Below are positions 39,361 through 47,905 of a stretch of 64,000 nt of DNA, piece by piece (position 1 is the first letter of the stretch; every line of letters begins with the position of its first letter). The position numbers were made by a program, and so were the translations under genes. Below the pieces are notes generated by a model. That model saw nothing but the letters and a program-made list of their open reading frames with translations. It ran no database searches and had not been told where the DNA came from. Source of the stretch: Egibacteraceae bacterium (GTDB lineage: Bacteria; Actinomycetota; Nitriliruptoria; Euzebyales; Egibacteraceae); contig JAUJMQ010000006.1 of the NCBI GenBank assembly GCA_030446775.1, positions 25,504 through 89,503 on the forward strand, in the 5' to 3' direction.

Positions 39361-40523
39361 GAGCGGATCCGGCCGGCGAGCTCGCCCATCGAGGTGATCT
39401 CCTCACCGTCGATGGCGGTGATGATGTCGCCGCGCTCCAGCCCGGCGTCGGCAGCGGCGCTGCCGTCGACGACCTCGGCCACCAGCGCGCCCTCGTCCAC
39501 GCCGAGGCTGTACAGCTCCGCGACGGTCGGGTCGACGTCCTGACCGGAGATGCCCAGCTGGGCGTGCTCGACGAAGCCCTTGTCGATGATCTGCTCGGCG
39601 ATCGGCAGCGCCGTCGTGATGGGGATCGCGAACCCGATGCCGTTGTTCTGGCGCACCTCCGACAGGATCGCGGTGTTGATGCCGATGACCTCGCCGCGGC
39701 CGTTGACCAGCGCCCCGCCGGAGTTGCCCGGGTTGATCGCCGCGTCGGTCTGGATCATGTCGACGAGCGTGGCCTGCCCGGGCAGGGACCGGTTCAGCGC
39801 GCTGACGATGCCCGACGTCACCGACCCCTCGAGGCCGAACGGGGAGCCGATGGCGACGGCGGTCTCGCCGACCTCCGGGCTGCGCTCGGCGAACGCCGGC
39901 ACCGGCAGCCCGGTGGCGTCGACCTTGAGGACCGCGAGGTCGGCGGTCGGGTCGGTCCCGACGACCTCGGCCGGCAGGCTGCCGCTGTCGGGCAGCGTGA
40001 CACGGACGCTGGAGGCGCTCTCGACGACGTGGTTGTTGGTCAGGATGTAGCCGTCCGCACGCAGGATGACCCCCGACCCGGCGCCCTGGCCACCCATCCC
40101 GGAGACCGCGACGGCGACGACCGACGGCGACACCGCCGCCGATACCGCGGCGATGTCGTCGGTGACCGCCTCCAGGCCGCTGCCGTCGGCGGTCGCCTGC
40201 GTGCCCTCGGCCTCGCCGGCGGTCTGGTCACCGTCGGCCTCGCCGGCGGTCTGGTCACCGTCGGCGGCGGTCGCCGGCGCCGGCGAGGTCTCGTCGCGGG
40301 TCATCGTGGCGACCAGCGGCGCGGTGACGCCGGCCGACACGAGCGCCGCCACGACAGCCGCGACCAGCGCCGACCTCCAGCCGCCGCCGCGTGGGGCGGT
40401 CGCCGGCCCGGGGGCGGCCGGCCGAGAGCTCGGCTCGCGCGGCTCGTCGGGGGAGGACAGGTGGAGCGTCGGCTCCGGTCGATCCGGCCGCGCCTCCGTG
40501 TCGGTGTCGCTGTAGTACGCCAT
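39234..40523 (-). CDS. HtrA/DegP-type serine protease with PDZ domain
   Basis: A membrane-anchored envelope protease of 429 residues. The cytoplasmic N-terminus of about 50 residues is acidic. A single helix (ALVAAVVAALVSAGVTAPLV) follows, then a linker holding a nine-residue tandem repeat (GDQTAGEAD/E). The trypsin-like domain has its His in YILTNNHVVESAS, Asp in TDPTADLAVLKVDATG and Ser in AAINPGNSGGALV. A C-terminal PDZ domain runs from about residue 320 (GALVAEVVDGSAAADAGLER, then GDIITAIDGEEI). AGGAG lies 8 bases before the ATG. It is divergent from the two-component pair that follows, which may respond to envelope stress. Confidence 0.93.
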   Translation of the reverse strand: MAYYSDTDTEARPDRPEPTLHLSSPDEPREPSSRPAAPGPATAPRGGGWRSALVAAVVAALVSAGVTAPLVATMTRDETSPAPATAADGDQTAGEADGDQTAGEAEGTQATADGSGLEAVTDDIAAVSAAVSPSVVAVAVSGMGGQGAGSGVILRADGYILTNNHVVESASSVRVTLPDSGSLPAEVVGTDPTADLAVLKVDATGLPVPAFAERSPEVGETAVAIGSPFGLEGSVTSGIVSALNRSLPGQATLVDMIQTDAAINPGNSGGALVNGRGEVIGINTAILSEVRQNNGIGFAIPITTALPIAEQIIDKGFVEHAQLGISGQDVDPTVAELYSLGVDEGALVAEVVDGSAAADAGLERGDIITAIDGEEITSMGELAGRIRSYAPGDEIELTVFRDGEERSVAVTLGSAPVEGESSGRPVPRP

Positions 40524-40675
40524 GGTGGAGCGCTCCTGGTATCTCGACGTATCTCGACCGCTTCCCGCTGTTGTCGCCCCACGGTAGGAACCCGCGCGCA
40601 AAGCCCCCACCGGTGGCTGGCAAAGTCTGTGCAAAGGCGCGAGGGCGCTTGCTCCGCCGTGGCAGGAATGGACCC

Positions 40676-41401
40676 GTGAACCCACCCGACCGCCCCAGAG
40701 GCGACCTTCCCGTGCTGCTCGTCGAAGACGACGACGGCATCGCCGCTCCCCTCGCCGCGGCACTGCGCGGCGACGGCCACGAGGTCATCCGCGCAGCGAC
40801 CGGCGGCGAGGCGCTACGCGTCGCCGCCGGCGGGGTGGGCGCCGTGGTGCTGGACCTGGGGTTGCCCGACATCGACGGGGTCGAGGTCTGCCGCCGGCTG
40901 CGCCGCGCCGCCCCCGGCACGCCCGTGCTCATGCTCACGGCCCGCACCTCCGAGGCCGACATCGTCGTCGGCCTGGACGCCGGCGCCGACGACTACGTCA
41001 CCAAGCCGTTCCGCCTCGCAGAGCTGCTCGCCCGCCTGCGGGCGCTGCTGCGCCGGGCGGCGTCGCCCGAGCCGCCCCGCCGCGGGGCGCACCGCACCAT
41101 CAGCGCCCAGGACGTACGCCTGGACCTCGACGCGCGCCGCGCGTGGGTCGGCGACACCGAGCTCGAGCTGACGCCCAAGGAGTACGACCTGCTCGCGCTG
41201 CTCGTGGCGGAGGCCGGCGCGGTCGTCGGCCGCGAGCGGATCATGGAGCAGGTCTGGGACACCAACTGGTTCGGGTCGACCAAGACGCTGGACATGCACG
41301 TGTCGTGGCTGCGCCGCAAGCTCGGCGACGACGCCAACCACCCCCGCTACCTCACCACCGTCCGGGGCGTCGGCTTCCGGTTCGAGCCCGGCGAGGACTG
41401 A
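40676..41401 (+). CDS. OmpR-family response regulator
   Basis: A 241-residue response regulator. The receiver domain starts DLPVLLVEDDDGIAAPLAAA. The phosphoacceptor Asp is in AVVLDLGLPDIDG, the conserved Thr/Ser region in VLMLTARTSEAD and the Lys in DDYVTKPFRLAEL. A winged-helix DNA-binding domain follows from about residue 145 (LTPKEYDLLALLVAEAGAVV, then SWLRRKLGDDANHPRYLTTV). The GTG at 40676 is preferred because upstream in-frame sequence overlaps the htrA promoter. The kinase gene begins two bases after its stop, so the two form an operon. Confidence 0.92.
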   Translation: MNPPDRPRGDLPVLLVEDDDGIAAPLAAALRGDGHEVIRAATGGEALRVAAGGVGAVVLDLGLPDIDGVEVCRRLRRAAPGTPVLMLTARTSEADIVVGLDAGADDYVTKPFRLAELLARLRALLRRAASPEPPRRGAHRTISAQDVRLDLDARRAWVGDTELELTPKEYDLLALLVAEAGAVVGRERIMEQVWDTNWFGSTKTLDMHVSWLRRKLGDDANHPRYLTTVRGVGFRFEPGED

Positions 41402-41402
41402 C

Positions 41403-42725
41403 GTGCGCCGCCGGCTGCTGTGGTCGACCATCGCGGCGGTGGGCGTCGCGCTCGTGCTGCTGGGGCTGCCGCTCGCCGTCGCCGTGCAGACCCTGCAGAC
41501 CGGCGCCACCTTCGACGTGCTGCAGGCCGAGGCAGAGCAGGTCGAAGTCGTCCTGGACGAGGAGGCGTCGTCGCCGGCGGCCGCCGCGGCGATCCTCGAC
41601 CTGCTCGCCCGGTCCCGCGGGCAGCGGTTCACGCTGCTGGACCGCAACGGTGTCGTCGTGCTGGACACGGGCCCGGACGCCGTCGCCCCCGGCACCCGGG
41701 CCATGACGCCGGACGTCGAGGCGGTGCGCGGCCGCTCCGGCGCCGGCACCTGGCGGGGCGACGGCGCGGTGGCGGTGTCGGTGCCCCTGACGCTGGGCGG
41801 CGCGCCCCTGGTCCTGCGTGTCGCCCAGTCCGACCGTGACCTCGGACGCGAGGTGCGCACCGCCTGGCTCGCGATCGCCGGGCTCGGCGTCACCGCGCTG
41901 GGGGTGGCGGCGCTGCTCGCGCTGTACCAGGGCCAGCGGCTCGCCGCGCCGCTGGAGGACCTCGCCGACTCGGCGAGACGGCTGGGCGACGGCGACTTCA
42001 GCGCCCGCGCCCCGCGCAGCGGGCTGCCCGAGCCCGACGATGTCGCGGCCGCCCTCGACCGCACCGCCGGCCGTCTCGCGGCGATGCTCGAGCGCAGCCG
42101 CTCGTTCGGCGCGGACGCCTCCCACCAGCTGCGCACGCCGCTGACCGCGCTGCGGCTGGACCTCGAGGCGCTGGAGATGGCCGGCGCGGACCCGCAGCTG
42201 CTGGGCGCCGCCATGGGCGAGGCCGACCGTTTGGAGGCGACGATCGACGAGCTCCTGGCTCTGGCCGAGCCGCCCGGCGACGCCGATTCGGTCGACCTCG
42301 GGCGGCTCGCGGCGGCCCGGCTGGACGCGTGGCAGGCGGTCGCGCGGGCGCAGGGACGCGACGTCGTCCTGGACGCCGGCCCGGTCGCGGGCGTGCGGGC
42401 CCGCGCCGCGGCCCTGGGCCAGTGCCTGCAGGTCCTGCTCGACAACGCCCTGGACCACGGCCGCGGCACGATCACCGTGTCGGTCCGTCACGTGCCGGGG
42501 CCGGGCGTCCGCCTCTGCGTCAGCGACGAGGGGCCCGGCTTTCCGCCCGGCGACCCCCCGCGTCCGGTCGACCGGCACGGCGGGCGGCGGGGCAGGGGAC
42601 TGCCGCTCGCACGCTCGCTCGTGGAGGCCGAAGGCGGCCGGCTGCTCGTCGAGCGGCCGGAGCGCGGCGCGCGGGTGTGCCTGCTGCTGCCCGGTGAGCC
42701 CGGCGCCGGCGCCGGCAACGGCTGA
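41403..42725 (+). CDS. Sensor histidine kinase
   Basis: A 440-residue membrane kinase paired with the preceding regulator. The first helix is at residues 8-30 and an extracellular sensor of about 120 residues follows. A second helix (LAIAGLGVTALGVAALLAL) then leads into HAMP (LADSARRLGDGDFSARAP). The H-box is FGADASHQLRTPLTALRLDL, the N-box is VLLDNALDHGRGT, and the G1 region is LCVSDEGPGFPPGD. The catalytic ATP-binding domain ends in the glycine-rich RGRGLPLARSLVEAEGG. The GTG start follows the regulator stop almost directly. The signal is unknown. Confidence 0.92.
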   Translation: MRRRLLWSTIAAVGVALVLLGLPLAVAVQTLQTGATFDVLQAEAEQVEVVLDEEASSPAAAAAILDLLARSRGQRFTLLDRNGVVVLDTGPDAVAPGTRAMTPDVEAVRGRSGAGTWRGDGAVAVSVPLTLGGAPLVLRVAQSDRDLGREVRTAWLAIAGLGVTALGVAALLALYQGQRLAAPLEDLADSARRLGDGDFSARAPRSGLPEPDDVAAALDRTAGRLAAMLERSRSFGADASHQLRTPLTALRLDLEALEMAGADPQLLGAAMGEADRLEATIDELLALAEPPGDADSVDLGRLAAARLDAWQAVARAQGRDVVLDAGPVAGVRARAAALGQCLQVLLDNALDHGRGTITVSVRHVPGPGVRLCVSDEGPGFPPGDPPRPVDRHGGRRGRGLPLARSLVEAEGGRLLVERPERGARVCLLLPGEPGAGAGNG

Positions 42726-42784
42726 CGCCCCCGCCGGCGCCGGCAAAGGCTGACGCCGCCACACCCCTGCCTACACTGCCGCGG

Positions 42785-43426
42785 ATGCGTCGCGTCGCTG
42801 CCGCCCTGATCATGCTGCTGGTGGCGGCCTGCCAGCCGGCCGGAGCGCCGTCGGCCGCCCCCTCCCAGGGCTCGCCGGCACGCGACGGCCGCCGCGCGCC
42901 CGAGCGGGGTGTGCCGCAGACTCTCGACGAGCTTGTCGCCCGCGTCGAGCCGGCGGCGCTGGAGTGGCAGGATGAGCCGCATCTCGCCGAGGTGTCGGTG
43001 GCCCTGGGCGCGGACGGCTCGTGGACCCAGGCGCGGGCGGTCTCCCTCGCCGCCGGCGCAGACCGGCTCCTGACGGGCGGCGTCACCCCCGACGGGCTGT
43101 TCCAGCAGCGCACGACGCGGTCGACCCTCGGGCTGCAGCCCGTCAGCGGTGACGGGCGCGTCGAGCTGCCGGCGCGGCCCGACGACGTGGCGGAGCCGCG
43201 CCACCTCGTCGCCGCCGCCGAGGCGCCGGTGGCGGCGTGCGACGCCGGCCCCGTCGTGCAGGTCCTGTACGCCACCGGCGCTCCCGTCAGCTGGGATGGT
43301 CAGGCATGGTCGGTGGCGCCCGAGTGGACCGCGACGCTCACCGACGCGCAGGGCGCCGGTGCGACCGTGGACCCGGCCGGCGACGGACCGGTCGCCGACC
43401 CCTGCATCGCCGCGCCGCCGCAATGA
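42785..43426 (+). CDS. Predicted lipoprotein of unknown function
   Basis: A 213-residue exported protein. The N-terminus RRVAAALIMLLVAACQPAG has a short signal and a lipobox with Cys near residue 16. The mature part has alternating hydrophobic strands (VSVALGADGSWTQARAVSLA, then VVQVLYATGAPVSWDGQAWS) but no family I recognise. It lies 59 bases after the kinase gene in the same direction and could be its third operon member or a signal-sensing partner. A GC-rich near-repeat of the kinase 3' end lies in the gap. An imperfect long hairpin starts two bases after its stop. Confidence 0.65.
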   Translation: MRRVAAALIMLLVAACQPAGAPSAAPSQGSPARDGRRAPERGVPQTLDELVARVEPAALEWQDEPHLAEVSVALGADGSWTQARAVSLAAGADRLLTGGVTPDGLFQQRTTRSTLGLQPVSGDGRVELPARPDDVAEPRHLVAAAEAPVAACDAGPVVQVLYATGAPVSWDGQAWSVAPEWTATLTDAQGAGATVDPAGDGPVADPCIAAPPQ

Positions 43427-43428
43427 CG

Positions 43429-43503
43429 AACGGCCCCCGGTGGTTCGCGGTTCCGCCCTCCCTTCCCCTTGGAGGACGGTCCCGGTTCTCACCGAGGGCC
43501 GTT
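43429..43503 (+). terminator. Long imperfect hairpin after lipoprotein gene
   Basis: AACGGCCCCCGGTG at 43429-43442 pairs with CACCGAGGGCCGTT at 43490-43503 with one mismatch, and inner sequences continue the pairing imperfectly. The position suggests a terminator for the two-component operon. Confidence 0.5.
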
Positions 43504-43548
43504 CGACGAGGGCGACGATACGCACGCCCGATACCACGGTCAATCAGG

Positions 43549-43712
43549 CTGTCCACAAGCCTTTCGCCAGCCTGGGGATGACCCGACGCCCACCGCGGAC
43601 AAGGCGGCGACCGCTGTGGACGAGGGTTGTGGACGCGCCCGTGGCACGACCCCGACCGCCCCGGTCAACGGCCCGCTGACCTGCGACGCTGGCCCCGCGG
43701 ACCTGTGGATCA
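43549..43712. promoter_or_regulatory. Cluster of DnaA-box-like 9-mers
   Basis: Four matches to the high-GC DnaA box (TTGTCCACA or its complement) with one to three mismatches lie in a 160-base gap: CTGTCCACA (43549), TGTGGACGA (43615), TGTGGACGC (43628) and TGTGGATCA (43704). The gap 43427-43750 otherwise shows only the hairpin at its left end. No dnaA or dnaN is near. It may titrate DnaA or be chance. Confidence 0.35.
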
Positions 43713-43750
43713 GTCGACTTTTTCCCGCCCGGCGCCGGGGGCTCGTGCGC

Positions 43751-45004
43751 TCAGCGCGCGCCCGGGTCGTCGCCTTCCCCGCCCTCGTCGAGCGGGCCGA
43801 GGTCGGCTTCGAGGTCAGCCTCGATCTCGGCGGCGGCCAGGCGCACCAGCCAGCGGCTCGGCTCGGCGAGCTCGTCGGGGCCCGGCAGCGCGTGAGCTCC
43901 GCGCCACGCCCGGTCCAGCCCCTCCAGGCCTCGTGCGGCGACGACGGCGTCGCAGAACGCCTGCCCCACGCGCAGGTCCGCCGGCTTGAGGTCCAGCCCG
44001 ACGAGCTGCTCGAGGAAGCGCTCGCCCGGGCCCTTCTCGGCGCGGCGCCGGCGCACGGCCTCCTCGATGCGCGACAGCGACGGCAGCTTGCCGGCCGCGG
44101 CCGCGCGGACCACGGTGTCGCTCCACCCCTCCACGAACGCCACGACGGTCTGCAGGCGACGCAGCGTCGCCTTCTGGGCGGCGGTGGGCTCGATGTGAAA
44201 CGCGTCGGGCCCAGACAGCGCCTCGGTGAGCGCCGACGGGTCGGCGGGGTCGAAGCCCATCCCGCCCAGGCCCTCCAGCATCGCCCCCGGGTCGAACTCG
44301 GCGTCGGCGGCGAACCGGCCGATGAGCTCGGCGACGTGGGGGCGCAGCCACGCGAGGCCGGCGAACAGCCGCCGGTGGGCGGCCTCGCGCAACGCCAGCC
44401 AATGGCGGAACTCGGTGGCGTCGAAGCCGTAGTCGTCGGCGAAGCGCCGAGCCGTGTCACCGACCGTGGCCACGGTGCGCGGGTCGATCGTCGGCACGCC
44501 GAGGTCGTACACCCCCAGCAGCTGACCGGCGAGGTGGCCGGCGACGGTGCCGACCTGCACGCCGTACAGCATGGCGCCCATGGCACCCATGGCCTGGGCC
44601 ATCTGCTCACCGAGGGCCTGCATCCCCTCGGGCAGGCCCTTGGCCAGCGCCCCGCCCATGCCCTGCGCGACCGGCTCGACGTACGCCCCGAGACCCGCTG
44701 AGGTGGTCGCCTGGCGGGTCCACTCCGCGGCCGCCAGCGCCCCGGCCGGGCCTTCGACCGCCGGCAGCACGGTGACCTGGTCCAGCCACAGCTCCGCGAC
44801 GCCCACCGCGGACGCGAACTCGTCGCTGTCGCGGTCCGAGGCGGCGGCCAGCGCCCCCGGCGGCGCGGCGATGGCCAGTGCGGTGTCGGACGCCAGCGCC
44901 CAGTTGACCGGTCCGCCCGACCAGGCCATGACCTTGGCGAGCTCGCGGAACAGCGGGACGTTCTGGAACATCCGCGGGTCGAAGCCCCCGAACGGGTCGC
45001 TCAT
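43751..45004 (-). CDS. DUF2342 zinc-dependent metalloprotease-like protein
   Basis: A 417-residue protein of the actinobacterial DUF2342 family, often labelled zinc-dependent metalloprotease or coenzyme F420 biosynthesis-associated protein; its substrate is unknown. Family features are the helical N-terminus (FRELAKVMAWSGGPVNWALA), the Gly/Met-rich central segment (MAQAMGAMGAMLYGVQVG), and REFRHW-type helices with FRHWLALREAAHRRLFAGLA. These are followed by EAVRRRRAEKGPGERFLEQL near the C-terminus. The acidic C-terminal tail is disordered. The ATG at 45004 begins MSDPFGGFDPRMFQNVPLFR. It is divergent from the epimerase gene. Confidence 0.85.
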   Translation of the reverse strand: MSDPFGGFDPRMFQNVPLFRELAKVMAWSGGPVNWALASDTALAIAAPPGALAAASDRDSDEFASAVGVAELWLDQVTVLPAVEGPAGALAAAEWTRQATTSAGLGAYVEPVAQGMGGALAKGLPEGMQALGEQMAQAMGAMGAMLYGVQVGTVAGHLAGQLLGVYDLGVPTIDPRTVATVGDTARRFADDYGFDATEFRHWLALREAAHRRLFAGLAWLRPHVAELIGRFAADAEFDPGAMLEGLGGMGFDPADPSALTEALSGPDAFHIEPTAAQKATLRRLQTVVAFVEGWSDTVVRAAAAGKLPSLSRIEEAVRRRRAEKGPGERFLEQLVGLDLKPADLRVGQAFCDAVVAARGLEGLDRAWRGAHALPGPDELAEPSRWLVRLAAAEIEADLEADLGPLDEGGEGDDPGAR

Positions 45005-45153
45005 GCGAGCCATCGTAGGCGCCGCCGCCGTGTAGCCTCCGCGCCGTCCACGCGGCGGGATGACCGCGCTTGCCGGCCGCACCCGGACGGCCCGTCCTGC
45101 CGGGACCGCCCCGGACCGACCGCCCGCAGACCGCACCCGCGAGGGGGAGCAGC

Positions 45154-46221
45154 ATGACCACCGTCGCCGTGACGGGGACGGGCGGGCCCGTGGCGGCGGC
45201 GCTGCTCGCGCGACTGGACGCCGATCCGCGTGTGGATCGGCTCGTCGGGATCGGCCTGGACGAGCCGTCGATGCCTCCCGGCACCCTCTCCCAGGTCGTG
45301 GCCGACCCCCGAGGCCCGCTACCGCCGGAGGCCCTGGCCGGCGTCGACGTCGTCGTCGACCTCGCCGAGCCGTCGGGCCCGCGACACGACGAGGACGCGG
45401 CGTTCGCGCGCGACGTGTCGGGCGCCCGCCACCTGCTCGCCGCCGCCGAGGAGGCAGGCGTCACCCGGCTCGTGCACCTGTCCAGCGCCGCGGTGTACGG
45501 CGCGCACCCCGACAACCCCGTGCCGCTGACCGAGGACTGCCCGCTGCGGGCCAACCCGGACTTCCCGTGGGCCTACCACCACCTGCTCGCCGAGGAGCTC
45601 GTCGCCGACTGGGGTCGTCGCCACCCGAAGGTCACGGTCGTCGTCCTGCGCCCCGCGACGATCCTGAGCGCCGACGGCGCCGCCGGGCGCCACCTCGCCC
45701 AGCCGGTGCTGCCACTCGTGCGCGGGACGTCCCCGCCGGTGCAGCTGCTCGACGTCGACGACCTCGTCGCCGCGCTGCACCTTGCGGTGTGCGGCGACCT
45801 GCGGGGCGCCTACAACGTCGCGGCCGACGGCTGGCTGACCACCGCCGACCTCGCGGCGCTGCTGGGCCGCCCCCGCCTGGAGGTCGGCGAGGTCGTCGCC
45901 GCGGCGCTCGCGCGGCGGCTGTGGGCGGCCGGGATCACCGAAGGGCCGCCCGGTGCGCTGGCGTATGTCATGTATCCGTGGGTCGTGTCCAGCGCACGGC
46001 TGCACGCGGCCGGGTGGGCGCCGTCGCGGTCCAACCGGGAGATCCTGCGGGCCTTCGCCGAGCAGCAGAAGGCGTACGTCACCGTCGGCCGGGTACGGCT
46101 GCGCCGCGTGAAGCTGTACGCCGTCGCCGGCGCGGCCTGCACGGCTTCCTTGGTGACCGCCGCGGGAGTGCTGTGGGCCTGGGCCCGCCGGCGCCGCACC
46201 ACGAGAAGGGCTTGTCGATGA
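45154..46221 (+). CDS. NAD-dependent epimerase/dehydratase-like extended SDR
   Basis: A 355-residue extended SDR. The N-terminal cofactor loop is VAVTGTGGPVAAALL. The HLSSAAVYGAHPDNPVPLTE block and RPATILSADG are typical of NAD-dependent sugar epimerases. In the YxxxK position the sequence reads YHHLLAEEL, so the Lys is replaced; an altered or lost dehydrogenase activity is possible. A C-terminal hydrophobic helix (YAVAGAACTASLVTAAGVLW) may tether it to the membrane. A purine-rich GAGGGGGAG precedes the ATG. Its stop overlaps the next ATG (ATGA), so the two genes are coupled. Confidence 0.82.
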   Translation: MTTVAVTGTGGPVAAALLARLDADPRVDRLVGIGLDEPSMPPGTLSQVVADPRGPLPPEALAGVDVVVDLAEPSGPRHDEDAAFARDVSGARHLLAAAEEAGVTRLVHLSSAAVYGAHPDNPVPLTEDCPLRANPDFPWAYHHLLAEELVADWGRRHPKVTVVVLRPATILSADGAAGRHLAQPVLPLVRGTSPPVQLLDVDDLVAALHLAVCGDLRGAYNVAADGWLTTADLAALLGRPRLEVGEVVAAALARRLWAAGITEGPPGALAYVMYPWVVSSARLHAAGWAPSRSNREILRAFAEQQKAYVTVGRVRLRRVKLYAVAGAACTASLVTAAGVLWAWARRRRTTRRACR

Positions 46222-46625
46222 CTGAGGACCGCTATCCACCGGACTCCGGCACGTATCGCGGAGACGGCACGCCGTGCTACGGCGGCGGGGCCGCCGCGGC
46301 GCCGCAACGCAGCAACGGCGTGGCCATCGCCGCCCTCGTGTGCGGCGTCGTGGCACTGCTGCTCAGCTGGCTGCCGGGGATCAACCTGCTGTCGTTCCTG
46401 CTCGGCATCGCCGCGCTGATCTGCGGCGCGATCGGCCTGAGCAAGGCCAAGGACCCGGCCGTCGGCGGTCGTGGCCTGGCGATCGGTGGGATCGTGACCG
46501 GCCTGCTTGCCCTGGTTGTCGCGGTCTTGGTCTACGTGGGCATCGCCCGCGTCTTCGGCGACCCCGACGTCCAGCGGCAGATCCAGGAGCTGCAGGAGCA
46601 GGCCAGCGAGGCCGGCGGCGGCTGA
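46218..46625 (+). CDS. DUF4190 domain membrane protein
   Basis: A 135-residue small membrane protein. A Gly/Pro/Tyr-rich N-terminal region of about 30 residues is followed by two helices. They carry the DUF4190 pattern (AIAALVCGVVALLLSWLPG, then GAIGLSKAKDPAVGGRGLAI, then GGIVTGLLALVVAVLVYVG). The C-terminus is a short amphipathic helix (DPDVQRQIQELQEQASEAGG). The family is common in actinobacterial envelopes and has no known activity. The ATG overlaps the stop of the epimerase-like gene by four bases. Confidence 0.85.
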   Translation: MTEDRYPPDSGTYRGDGTPCYGGGAAAAPQRSNGVAIAALVCGVVALLLSWLPGINLLSFLLGIAALICGAIGLSKAKDPAVGGRGLAIGGIVTGLLALVVAVLVYVGIARVFGDPDVQRQIQELQEQASEAGGG

Positions 46626-46705
46626 CGGCGTCCGACCGGGACCCGGCGCGGAGTGGGGCGTGTCCGCGCCGTCCGGGTCCGTCCTCCGCACCGCGTCGGG
46701 ACACG

Positions 46706-47831
46706 TCAGCGCTGCGCCGGTACGTCCCCCGGCTCGAGGTGCGCCTGCGCCCAGGCGTCGTACGCCGGGTCGAAGTAGCGCACCCGGATCTTCTTGTACT
46801 CCTTGGTCGAGTACAGCAGCCGGTAGTCGGTCAGCCCGGTGCGGTCGCGGATGTCGGCGACGGCCTCCTCCACGCGCTCCTTCGACGTCGCATGGATCAT
46901 GCCGAACAGCGCGTACGGCCAGTCGGGCGCGCTCCTTCGACGTCGCATGGATCATGCCGAACAGCGCGTACGGCCAGTCGGGGTAGGTCGGCCTGCGGTA
47001 GCAGTGGCTGACCGCCGCGTACCCCGCGAGGGAGTAGCCGTACTCGTCGGTCGACGCCTCGGGCACGTTCCACACGCTCATCGCGTTCGCGCCGAAGCCG
47101 GCGCGGCGGTGGTTGAGCACCGCGGCGTAGCGGCGCATCAGGCCCTCGTCGATGAGGTCGTGCGCCGCCTTGACCAGCGCGTCTTCGGAGGTGCCGAGCC
47201 GGTCGGCCATCGACGCGAACGGCGTCGGCTCGACGACGAGGTCCTCTTGCAGCTCCAGGACGTAGCCGACCTCCTCGGCGGTGAGGTCCGCGGCCGTCCG
47301 CGACGTCTCGCGGTAGGCCGGGATCACCGACTGGGCCGCCATCGAGCGGGTGTCGCTGACGTCGAGGTCGACGCCGATCTTGTACAGCTTCAGCGTCGGC
47401 AGGACCCGTGTCGAGCGCCCCCCGCACAGCCGGTGGACGGCGTTGACGTGGGTCTGCAGGTCCTCGTCGGGCGGCACGGCGATGGTCCACCACAGGTTGA
47501 ACTCGTGGTCGCGCCGGTAGTTGTGGCTGACCCCCGGATGGGCGCTGATGACGTCGGCGGCCATGTCGGCGCGGCCCTCGTCGACGGCGGTGGCGACGAG
47601 CGACGAGCGGTACCCGAGCTTGCGGGTGTCGAAGATCGCCGACACCTGGCGGATGATGCGGTCGTCCTTGAGCCGCGCGTAGCGCCGCATCACCTCGGCC
47701 TCGTCGGTGCCCAGCGTCTCCCCGAGCGCGGCGAACGGGCGCGTCACCAGGGGGAACGCCGTCTGGATCGTGTTGAGCAGCTGCTGGTCGATCTCGTCGA
47801 GGGTGACGCGACCGACGGTCTTGGCGGGCAT
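46706..47831 (-). CDS. Lrp/AsnC-like siroheme decarboxylase-type protein, disrupted
   Basis: Two Lrp/AsnC-type halves in one chain match the AhbA-AhbB siroheme decarboxylase group rather than a plain regulator. The first half starts VGRVTLDEIDQQLLNTIQTA, with the block GVSHNYRRDHEFNLWWTIAV. The second has MADRLGTSEDALVKAAHDLI and the diagnostic CYRRPTYPDWPYALFGMIHA. These proteins remove the acetate groups of siroheme toward heme d1 or heme. A 55-bp tandem duplication at 46873-46982 shifts the frame. After it the normal C-terminus (ERVEEAVADIRDRTGLTDYR) continues to 46706. Without the duplication the protein would be about 355 residues. It is divergent from moaE. Confidence 0.75.
46873..46982. 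repeat. 55-bp tandem duplication
   Basis: The sequence starting CGCGCTCCTTCGACGTCGCA at 46873 repeats exactly at 46928, giving two adjacent 55-base copies inside a conserved coding block. 55 is not a multiple of three, so the frame is lost. Confidence 0.9.
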
Positions 47832-47905
47832 GCGAGCTCCTGGTGTACCGGCTGGTGGAACCAGTGGGCGCCCACGGGCGCCGGCCGAATGGTAAAGGTA
47901 CGGAC

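Noticed and set aside
40205..40260. Tandem repeat in htrA as an assembly artefact
   Set aside because: The 27-bp repeat keeps the frame and lies in a disordered linker, where such repeats are normal.
43427..43750. Chromosomal replication origin
   Set aside because: The DnaA boxes are imperfect, there is no AT-rich unwinding region, and dnaA/dnaN are absent.
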